Source of the DNA: Bordetella sp.
Lineage (GTDB): Bacteria > Pseudomonadota > Gammaproteobacteria > Burkholderiales > Burkholderiaceae_B
NCBI GenBank assembly: GCA_027450125.1
Contig: DAIDKG010000002.1
Span: forward strand, 1-5,432
DNA length: 5,432 bases
Reading direction: 5' to 3'
Position 1 is the first letter of the stretch. The number at the start of each line of letters is the position of its first letter. Of this stretch, positions 1-4,638 are shown in pieces. The notes beneath the pieces were generated by a model. That model ran no database searches, was not told the DNA's origin, and was given only the letters and a program-made list of their open reading frames with translations. The translations under genes and the position numbers were made by a program.

Positions 1-170
1 GCTCCGACAAAACTGAGAATCACCGCGCCGTAGCCGATCAAGGCGCGCAGCCACAGGTCCGCAGTTTGCGGTTCAAGATGGACCATCAGCGACGTGCCGA
101 CAAAGGGTAAAAGGCCGCCGTAGCCCAGCCAGGCGACAGCGGCGGGAAACTCACGGTTTGGCTCCTGCAT
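1..170 (-). CDS. DUF3429-like small membrane protein (N-terminal part; 3' end outside window)
   Basis: About 56 residues are visible, starting MQEPNREFPAAVAWLGYGG. Two hydrophobic stretches are seen: residues about 10-30, with a WLGYGGLLPF core, and about 44-56, with GYGAVILSFVG. From memory, the pairing of 'LGYxGLLPF' with 'YGAVILSFxG' is typical of DUF3429 inner-membrane proteins, which are usually around 150 residues and have no established function. The ATG at 170 is well supported because an AAAGGAGA Shine-Dalgarno lies 6 nt upstream. The gene follows the MerR-type regulator by 14 nt on the same strand, so the two are probably co-transcribed and the protein may belong to the same stress or light module. 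It is cut by the window edge, so length and C-terminus cannot be judged. The family call rests on short motifs; a different small membrane family is possible. Confidence 0.72.
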   Translation of the reverse strand, partial: MQEPNREFPAAVAWLGYGGLLPFVGTSLMVHLEPQTADLWLRALIGYGAVILSFVG

Positions 171-176
171 GTGAAT

Positions 177-184
177 TCTCCTTT
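177..184 (-). promoter_or_regulatory. Ribosome binding site of the DUF3429-like gene
   Basis: On the minus strand the sequence reads AAAGGAGA, ending 6 nt before the ATG at 170. It abuts the stop codon of the MerR-type gene (185-187). It is the clearest Shine-Dalgarno in the window. It fixes the start of the downstream gene and suggests that ribosomes terminating on the regulator could reinitiate there. Confidence 0.75.
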
Positions 185-1228
185 TCAACGCAGCGCCAGG
201 CCGTCGTGGTGCGCCACGCGTTCGAGAGCCGACTCGAAGAGAGAGCGGGCCGTGCCCGCCACCTGCTGCAGATACGCGTGCAACTGCGCATCGGGCGAGT
301 CGCGGTGGATGCAGCTTGCGCTGTAGGTCTCGAAACTGTTCAGCTGCATCAGCAATTCGGCGATATGACGCGGGCATTCGCAGGCGAGCGTCGAGGACAG
401 GCCGGCGACTGCCGTCAGCATGGCGTCGTCAAAACGCCGCGGCGCGGGAGCCGACGCCGGGTCGAGCGGGAACCCGGCCTGGGCAGGTTCGGCATCGGGG
501 TGAGCAGACAGCAGGCCGCGATCGATCGAACCCAGCCAGGCGCCGAGCATGTCGTCGTCGGCCGGCTCGCGCAGCATGCTCGATCCGTCGTCGGCCAGGG
601 TCTTGATGGTCGAGGCCTGGGCAAAGCGGTACAGGACGGCGGTGTGGCGGGCACGCCAGGCTTGCCTGGCCTGCTGCAGTTCGGCCAGCTTGCCGGGCCG
701 CAGCACCGGTGCTTGCCACAGCAGCAGATCGGCCGCGCCGTCAGACGCGGCGGCCGATGCCTCGGCCAGCGAGTCGAACACCGTCACCCTCGGCGCGGGG
801 CCAGCCAGGTGCCGCAGGACAGCGGGGCGCTGCAGGCGCGTCGCCAGGGCCGTTCCGACAACCAGCCAGGTAGGCGCTCCTGCAGCGCGAGCAGCCGCCT
901 CTCGGGCGCCGTCCGCGCGGGCCGCGGGCATGCGGGCGATTTCCTGCAATTGCACAAAATCCAGTGCCGCAATCGATCCGATGGCATGGCCTTGTTCGGT
1001 CAGTTGCCTGAGCAATATCACGCGTTGCAGGTCGGCGGGAGAATACAGTCGGTGCCCCGACGGCGCCGTGGCGGGGTGCACCGCGCGGTAGCGTTGTTCC
1101 CAGACGCGCAGGGTCGCGACCGGCATGCGCGCCAGGCGGGCTACCGCGCCGCTGCGAAAGACCGGACCCGTCGCGTCGGTCGTCACAGGCGCGGGCAAGG
1201 CGGGGGTTTTGCGATATGTCATTCGCAT
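185..1228 (-). CDS. MerR-family transcriptional regulator, LitR/CarH-like but without a visible B12 motif
   Basis: The 347-residue protein has an N-terminal MerR winged helix-turn-helix. Residues about 24-47 (FRSGAVARL..., then TLRVWEQRY) form the HTH, and SGHRLYSPADL at 57-67 is the wing. Residues about 119-240 look like an alpha/beta (Rossmann-like) domain, with hydrophobic strands such as WLVVG and LLLW. The DxHxxG cobalamin signature of CarH/LitR photoreceptors is not seen. The C-terminus carries CECPRH (283-288) and a CIHRD (306-310), a Cys/His cluster I associate with the B12-independent LitR homologues of Proteobacteria. It is probably a cytoplasmic regulator of the divergent operon and of its own gene. 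The start is uncertain: ATG at 1228 or 1222, or GTG at 1186, none with a good Shine-Dalgarno. One 17-bp repeat overlaps the start at 1227. The MerR class is firm; the light or redox role is inferred. Confidence 0.88.
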   Translation of the reverse strand: MRMTYRKTPALPAPVTTDATGPVFRSGAVARLARMPVATLRVWEQRYRAVHPATAPSGHRLYSPADLQRVILLRQLTEQGHAIGSIAALDFVQLQEIARMPAARADGAREAAARAAGAPTWLVVGTALATRLQRPAVLRHLAGPAPRVTVFDSLAEASAAASDGAADLLLWQAPVLRPGKLAELQQARQAWRARHTAVLYRFAQASTIKTLADDGSSMLREPADDDMLGAWLGSIDRGLLSAHPDAEPAQAGFPLDPASAPAPRRFDDAMLTAVAGLSSTLACECPRHIAELLMQLNSFETYSASCIHRDSPDAQLHAYLQQVAGTARSLFESALERVAHHDGLALR

Positions 1229-1243
1229 GAGTTTAATATGAAT
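1227..1243. repeat. Direct repeat copy 1 (candidate operator) over the regulator's start
   Basis: The sequence ATGAGTTTAATATGAAT differs from the copy at 1279-1295 at a single position. Both are preceded by TCATT (1219-1223 here) at slightly different spacing. Within 1221-1243 there is also an imperfect dyad, ATTC...GAAT with AT...AT inside, as expected of a dimer-binding site. It covers the first bases of the MerR-type gene, so a bound protein would block that gene. Inferred to be an autoregulatory operator. Confidence 0.5.
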
Positions 1244-1262
1244 TCAATTAAAGTGATATTTT

Positions 1263-1291
1263 TTGGATTTTCTCATTTATGAGTTTAAAAT
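1263..1291 (+). promoter_or_regulatory. Candidate sigma70 promoter of the DCC-SDR-cupin-FAD operon
   Basis: A -35-like TTGGAT (1263-1268; 3 of 6 matches) is separated by 17 bp from TAAAAT (1286-1291; 5 of 6 matches to TATAAT). Transcription would start near 1298, leaving a leader of about 17 nt before the ATG at 1315. The -10 lies inside the second 17-bp repeat (1279-1295), so a protein bound there would be expected to repress. The weak -35 would fit a promoter that is normally off or needs help. AT-rich DNA yields such matches by chance, hence the moderate confidence. Confidence 0.42.
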
Positions 1292-1295
1292 GAAT
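1279..1295. repeat. Direct repeat copy 2 (candidate operator) over the operon's -10 box
   Basis: The sequence ATGAGTTTAAAATGAAT matches copy 1 (1227-1243) at 16 of 17 positions. It lies 52 bp from it, start to start, which is close to five helical turns. CTCAT just upstream makes a 12-bp dyad with ATGAG (1272-1283), and TCATTT/AAATGA arms (1273-1278, 1288-1293) overlap it. It covers the candidate -10 TAAAAT. Most likely it is a second site for the divergent MerR-type protein; this is inference from position. Confidence 0.5.
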
Positions 1296-1314
1296 CGAAA
1301 TTAATAAAGCCAAG

Positions 1315-1686
1315 ATGACAATGACGCTGACGACCAAACCTACGCTTTACTACGACGGCGGCTGTCCGGTGTGCTCCCGCGAGGTAGCCATGTACCGCAG
1401 GCAGCCCGGCGCGCAGGACGTGTGCTGGGTCGATGCGTCCCGCTGCGACGCGGCCGATCTGGGGCCCGGATTGAGCCGCGATGCCGCCATGTCGAAGTTG
1501 TATCTGCGGCTGCCCGACGGCCGGTTGGTCAGCGGCGCCATGGCCTTCGCTACGCTTTGGCAATCGCTGCCGCGCCTGGCATGCCTGGGGCGTCTGCTGG
1601 GCGCCCGCCCGGTGGTGTGGCTGCTCGAGGCCGTCTATCGCCTCTTTCTCCTGCTCAGGCCCGCCTGGCGCAAAAGACTCTCCTGA
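1315..1686 (+). CDS. DCC-family (DUF393) thiol-disulfide oxidoreductase-like protein
   Basis: This 123-residue protein carries YYDGGCPVCSREV near the N-terminus. D14, C17 and C20 form the DxxCxxC signature that names the DCC/DUF393 family, a thioredoxin-like fold predicted to do thiol-disulfide chemistry but with few characterised members. The length is normal for the family. The C-terminal third (about 85-120) is hydrophobic and ends in basic residues (RPAWRKRLS), which could let it lie on the membrane. It is the first gene after the divergent control region and 57 nt ahead of the SDR-like gene. Start: ATG at 1315, or 1321 in the same frame; neither has a strong Shine-Dalgarno. I know of DCC genes near LitR-like regulators in other Proteobacteria, which supports a role in a light or oxidative-stress response. 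Its partner is unknown. Confidence 0.88.
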   Translation: MTMTLTTKPTLYYDGGCPVCSREVAMYRRQPGAQDVCWVDASRCDAADLGPGLSRDAAMSKLYLRLPDGRLVSGAMAFATLWQSLPRLACLGRLLGARPVVWLLEAVYRLFLLLRPAWRKRLS

Positions 1687-1743
1687 TCGCTTTGACGCCG
1701 GCCCGCTCGCGGCACCGTACCGTAACCCAATCATGTACTGCCC

Positions 1744-2502
1744 ATGACGACCCTTACTCCATCCCGTCCTTCCTTTGCCCTGGTGACCGGCGCGCGCGGC
1801 GGCATCGGCCGCGAACTGGTGGCGCGCCTGCGCGCACAAGGCCATCGTGTCGCCGCAGTCGGGCGCGATGCCCAGACCCTGGCTGCCGTGCCGGCGGATG
1901 CGCACATCGTTGCCGACACCACAACTCAGGAAGGCGCGTCGGCCGCCGTGGCGCAGTGCCAGGAGCAGTTCGGCGAGGCGCCCGCGCTGCTGGCGCATTG
2001 CGTGGGCAATACGCTGATCGCGCCCCTGCATCGCAGCAGTGCAGCGCAAATCCGCGACGTGCTGCGCGTGAACCTGGACAGCGCGCTCTTCGTGCTCCAC
2101 GCCTGGATCGATGCCCTGCGCATGGCCGCAAGGCCGGGCGCTGCCGTTCTGGTGTCCAGCGTGGTCGCCCGCATCGGCGTGGCCAATCACGAGGCCATTG
2201 CCGCGGCCAAGGGCGGCGTGGAGGCCTTGGTCCGCAGCGCGGCCGCCACCTACGCGCCCCTGGGCTTGCGCATCAACGCGGTGGCGCCCGGCCTGACCGA
2301 GACGCCCATGACGGCTGGCATGCTGCGCATGGAGGCGATGCGCGAGGGCGCCGCAAGGCAGTATCCGCTGGGTGGCGTGCAGAGCGCCGGCCAGGTGGCC
2401 GACGCCATGGCGTGGCTGCTGTCTGAAAGCGCCGAGCGTATCACCGGGCAGATGATCGCGGTGGACGGCGGCTTTACGGCCGTAAGGCCCTTGGTAAAGT
2501 AA
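1744..2502 (+). CDS. SDR-fold protein lacking the catalytic tyrosine (atypical short-chain dehydrogenase/reductase)
   Basis: The 252-residue protein has full SDR architecture and length. TGARGGIG (15-22) is the glycine-rich cofactor loop, N110 sits in VNL, S138-S139 are at the catalytic Ser position, K156 is at the catalytic Lys, and RINAVAPG plus a terminal DGGF are classical SDR motifs. The YxxxK tyrosine is replaced: residues 152-156 read IAAAK, so Ile occupies the Tyr place. The NNAG motif is also altered, reading HCVG at 85-88. By family knowledge this should abolish or strongly change ordinary alcohol/ketone redox chemistry, although cofactor binding looks possible. I recall similar 'NHEAIAAAK' sequences in SDRs of LitR-associated clusters, so the change may define a subfamily rather than be a random lesion. 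The ATG at 1744 has no clear Shine-Dalgarno. It is probably in one operon with its flanking genes; the substrate is unknown. Confidence 0.9.
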   Translation: MTTLTPSRPSFALVTGARGGIGRELVARLRAQGHRVAAVGRDAQTLAAVPADAHIVADTTTQEGASAAVAQCQEQFGEAPALLAHCVGNTLIAPLHRSSAAQIRDVLRVNLDSALFVLHAWIDALRMAARPGAAVLVSSVVARIGVANHEAIAAAKGGVEALVRSAAATYAPLGLRINAVAPGLTETPMTAGMLRMEAMREGAARQYPLGGVQSAGQVADAMAWLLSESAERITGQMIAVDGGFTAVRPLVK

Positions 2503-2540
2503 TCGATCATGACTATCGTCATCGCACGGCGGACGCCTCA

Positions 2541-3203
2541 ATGTTGATCAATGCGGATTTTTCGCGCTGCGCCGTCCTGGCGCAGGATCGCTATCAATGG
2601 GTCGCCTCGCCCCAGGCAGGAGTGGAGCGCGTGATGCTCGACCGCGTGGGCCAGGAGCAGGCCCGGGCGACCAGCATCGTGCGTTACGCGCCGGACTCGC
2701 ATTTTCCGGCCCATCAGCATCCGGGCGGCGAGGAGGTCCTCGTGCTGTCGGGGGTATTCTCCGAAGGCCAGGTGCATTATCCCGAAGGCTGGTACCTGCG
2801 CAATCCCCCTGGTTCCAGTCATCAGCCGGCCAGCGCCGAGGGCGCAGTCATTTTCGTCAAACTCTGTAAGATGCCGCCGCAGGAGCGGCGCCGTGTGCGC
2901 ATCGATACCCGCGATCCTGCGGCCTGGCGCAAAGAGAACGGTCGCGAGGTCTGCCCGCTGTTTTCGGCCGACTACGAGCAGGTCTGCCTACAGCGCGTGC
3001 CGCCCCGGGCATTGCTGCTTGCGCAACCGGTAGACGGCGCCGAGGTGCTGGTGCTGGAAGGCGAGGCGACCTTCCGCGGGCAGTCCTACGGCCGCGGATC
3101 GTGGTTGCGCCTGCCGCCCGGCGAGACGGCGGACATCGCGGGCGGCCCGCAGGGCGCCACGGTCTATCTCAAGACCGGGCATCTGGGCCACGCACGCCCA
3201 TGA
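2541..3203 (+). CDS. ChrR-like bicupin protein without an anti-sigma zinc domain
   Basis: In this 220-residue protein the first cupin is complete. H58, H60 and E64 with G71 make motif 1 (HQHPGGEEVLVLSG). G83, P89, G91 and H94 make motif 2 (GWYLRNPPGSSH). Together these give a 3-His/1-Glu metal site. The second cupin (about 150-212; AEVLVLEG... then GSWLRLPPGE) keeps the beta fold pattern but lacks the HxH ligands. It resembles the cupin part of ChrR, the zinc anti-sigma factor that responds to singlet oxygen in Rhodobacter, but I see no N-terminal zinc anti-sigma domain and no ECF sigma gene in the window. It could therefore be an enzyme or a sensor. Its stop overlaps the next start (ATGA), suggesting translational coupling with the FAD protein and perhaps joint action. 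Start ATG 2541 has only a weak GGCGGA upstream. Confidence 0.85.
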   Translation: MLINADFSRCAVLAQDRYQWVASPQAGVERVMLDRVGQEQARATSIVRYAPDSHFPAHQHPGGEEVLVLSGVFSEGQVHYPEGWYLRNPPGSSHQPASAEGAVIFVKLCKMPPQERRRVRIDTRDPAAWRKENGREVCPLFSADYEQVCLQRVPPRALLLAQPVDGAEVLVLEGEATFRGQSYGRGSWLRLPPGETADIAGGPQGATVYLKTGHLGHARP

Positions 3204-4321
3204 GCGAACCGATACGCAGTGCCCGCATCGCGATCGTGGGCGGTGGATTGAGCGGGCTTCATGCCGCCTGGCTGCTCGAGCGACATGGGCTGCGCGACTA
3301 TCTCCTGATCGAAGCGCGCAGCACGCTCGGCGGACGCATCCTGTGCGCCGAGCCGCCATGGAGCGGACCCGCTCCGTCGGATGATCGTTTCGATCTGGGG
3401 CCGACGTGGTTCTGGCCTGATCACCAACCGGCGCTGCATGAACTGGTCACGCACCTGGGCCTGCGGCGTTTCGAGCAATATGAGACGGGAGACATGATGG
3501 TGGAACCCGCGCCGGGTCGGCCGCCTGTGCGCATGCGCGGCTACGCCAGCTCGCCGGCCTCGTTCCGTCTGATGGGAGGCATGGGCGCGCTGGTGGATGG
3601 GCTGCGCCTTGCGCTGGATCCGGCGCGCATCGTGACCGGCCAGGCCGTGCGCCGGCTCAGCCTCGCGTCGTCCCATATTGCGTTGTATAGCGAAGACGCC
3701 GCCGGGCGCGCGACCACCTGGCACGCCGATCAGGTGTTGCTGGCAGTTCCGCCCCGCTTGGCGGAACATGCCATTGCCTTCACGCCGGCCATGCCCCGGG
3801 CGCTGGCCCAGTCATGGCGTCAGGCGGCGACCTGGATGGCGCCGCATGCCAAGTACATCGCGATCTACGACACCGCGTTCTGGCGCGAGCAGTGCCTGTC
3901 CGGCGAGGGCCGCAGCGCCTGCGGACCGATGGGGGAGATCCACGACGCCAGCATGCCGGGAGGCAGCGCGGCGCTGTTCGGTTTTCTGGGCGTGCCGGCT
4001 GCGACGCGCCGACGCATGACCGGCGAGACGCTGCGTTCGCTGTGCCGCGCGCAGTTTGCGCGTATGTATGGTCCGCGCGCCGCCACGCCCAGTGCGGAAT
4101 TTCTCAAGGATTGGGCGCAGGATCCCTATACCGCGACGGCGGCGGACCAGCTCGCCCAGGACACGCATGCGGCAGCGCCGCATGCCGGTGCCGCCGACGG
4201 GCCATGGCGCGGCCGCCTGACCGGCATTGCCAGCGAATGGTCGCCGCAGTTTCCGGGATATGTCGCAGGGGCTGTCGAGGCCGCGAGCCTGGCCGTGCAG
4301 GCCCTGCTAGGCGGGCGCTGA
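3200..4321 (+). CDS. FAD-dependent amine-oxidase-fold oxidoreductase
   Basis: The protein has 373 residues from the ATG at 3200, whose ATGA overlaps the cupin stop. IAIVGGGLSG (G14, G16, G19) is the N-terminal dinucleotide-binding loop, E38 is placed to bind the FAD ribose, and GGR at 44-46 completes the Rossmann motif. DLGPTWFWP (65-73), GGMGALVDGL (126-135), LLAVPPRLAEH and HAKYIAIYDTAFWRE (K218) follow the order of flavin amine oxidases. GYVAGAVE (353-360) is the C-terminal FAD motif. It is shorter than typical monoamine oxidases (about 450 or more) and has no signal peptide, so it should be soluble and cytoplasmic. The reading frame continues upstream to an ATG at 3101, but that would overlap the cupin gene by about 100 nt. 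It is the last gene of the operon. Substrate unknown; a desaturase or oxidase role on a lipid, amine or small metabolite is possible. Confidence 0.9.
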   Translation: MSEPIRSARIAIVGGGLSGLHAAWLLERHGLRDYLLIEARSTLGGRILCAEPPWSGPAPSDDRFDLGPTWFWPDHQPALHELVTHLGLRRFEQYETGDMMVEPAPGRPPVRMRGYASSPASFRLMGGMGALVDGLRLALDPARIVTGQAVRRLSLASSHIALYSEDAAGRATTWHADQVLLAVPPRLAEHAIAFTPAMPRALAQSWRQAATWMAPHAKYIAIYDTAFWREQCLSGEGRSACGPMGEIHDASMPGGSAALFGFLGVPAATRRRMTGETLRSLCRAQFARMYGPRAATPSAEFLKDWAQDPYTATAADQLAQDTHAAAPHAGAADGPWRGRLTGIASEWSPQFPGYVAGAVEAASLAVQALLGGR

Positions 4322-4335
4322 GCGTCGCTAGCCAA

Positions 4336-4472
4336 CGCCGGGCACATGCCGGCGGGCCGGCCTGGAGCGGCCGCGAGCGCGGCCTCACCTGGTGATGTCG
4401 CGCCGAGCCGCCAGCCGGCTGGCTGCGCGGATCGCGCCCGCGTCAGCCCAGGCCGGCTTGGGAGCGCTGACG
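4336..4472 (+). terminator. Cluster of GC-rich hairpins after the FAD gene (possible transcript end)
   Basis: Four inverted repeats follow the stop codon: CGCCGG/CCGGCG (4336-4354, 7-nt loop), GGCCGC/GCGGCC (4369-4384, 4-nt loop), the perfect palindrome GCCAGCCGGCTGGC (4410-4423), and a long stem with outer arms CGTCAG/CTGACG (4441-4446, 4467-4472). That last stem continues inside as CCCAGG/CTTGGG with one G-U pair, a 4-nt loop and a 4-nt bulge. None is followed by a T-run, so this is not a standard intrinsic terminator. It may protect the 3' end or act with Rho. Confidence 0.35.
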
Positions 4473-4562
4473 TGATTGCTACCGCGTTTGCGCGTCGTGA
4501 ATCGCCGGATTTTCAAATGTTCCGACTCTAGTCGTGCCCGTGGGTTTGCCCGGTCAATCGTT

Positions 4563-4592
4563 TCATGGATTCGCCTGGGGTTTTATCCATGA
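4563..4592. promoter_or_regulatory. 8-bp inverted repeat upstream of the EAL gene
   Basis: TCATGGAT (4563-4570) and ATCCATGA (4585-4592) are perfect inverted arms separated by 14 bp. The right arm overlaps the 17-bp palindrome at 4581-4597, so as RNA the two structures could not form together. As DNA it could be a dimer-binding operator. It lies 47-76 bp before the EAL start. No protein can be assigned to it. Confidence 0.4.
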
Positions 4593-4597
4593 TAAAA
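4581..4597. promoter_or_regulatory. Perfect 17-bp palindrome upstream of the EAL gene (candidate operator)
   Basis: TTTTATCCATGATAAAA consists of 7-bp perfect inverted arms (TTTTATC/GATAAAA) around a CAT spacer, ending 41 bp before the ATG at 4639. Its length and symmetry fit a binding site for a homodimeric regulator near the promoter. No T-run follows it on the + strand, so it is less likely to be a terminator for upstream transcription. I do not recognise the motif, and I could not pair it with a strong -35/-10. Confidence 0.5.
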
Positions 4598-4638
4598 ATA
4601 GAAGAAACCGGCGTAAAAACCGCATTGTGAAAAAATAA

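Larger units (their letters stand above)
1229..1314. promoter_or_regulatory. AT-rich divergent control region between the regulator and the redox operon
   Basis: This 86-bp gap is strikingly AT-rich against its GC-rich flanks. It separates the leftward regulator from the rightward DCC-SDR-cupin-FAD cluster. It contains most of two near-identical 17-bp repeats, a short perfect dyad CTCATTTATGAG (1272-1283), and one rightward sigma70-like promoter. Such a layout is typical of a MerR-type regulator controlling itself and its divergent neighbour. I found no convincing leftward -35/-10 pair. Confidence 0.6.
4322..4638. other. Intergenic region between the redox operon and the EAL gene
   Basis: These 317 nt hold no convincing gene. 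A 61-codon open frame at 4346-4531 has composition like random GC-rich sequence (Ala, Gly, Arg, Pro) and no Shine-Dalgarno, so I leave it out. The first half (to about 4480) is very GC-rich and packed with hairpins. From about 4540 the sequence becomes AT-rich and carries two overlapping dyads before the EAL start. The composition switch suggests an operon end followed by the EAL gene's own promoter region. Confidence 0.6.

Noticed and set aside
185..1228. B12-dependent photoreceptor of the CarH type
   Set aside because: No DxHxxG or similar cobalamin-binding signature could be found in the C-terminal half, so direct B12 photosensing is not supported.
158..1282. Long plus-strand open frame (374 codons) opposite the regulator
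   Set aside because: It is rich in Arg, Gly and Gln with no recognisable domain, while the minus strand encodes a clear MerR protein. It is a shadow of high-GC codon structure.
1692..1723. Internal promoter ahead of the SDR gene (TTGACG then TACCGT)
   Set aside because: The spacer is 20 bp and the -10 match is poor in a GC-rich gap. Chance cannot be excluded.
2509..2522. Small inverted repeat ATGAC-TATC-GTCAT between the SDR and cupin genes
   Set aside because: Five-base arms are expected by chance at this scale, and no promoter or T-run accompanies it.
1285..2541. Minus-strand open frame of 418 codons across the DCC and SDR genes
   Set aside because: Composition is His/Arg/Gly-rich with no motif, and the plus strand holds two recognisable families. 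Shadow frame.
3101..3199. Upstream start for the FAD gene at 3101
   Set aside because: The extra 33 residues overlap the cupin gene in another frame and resemble nothing. The ATGA junction at 3200 puts the Rossmann motif at the normal distance from the N-terminus.
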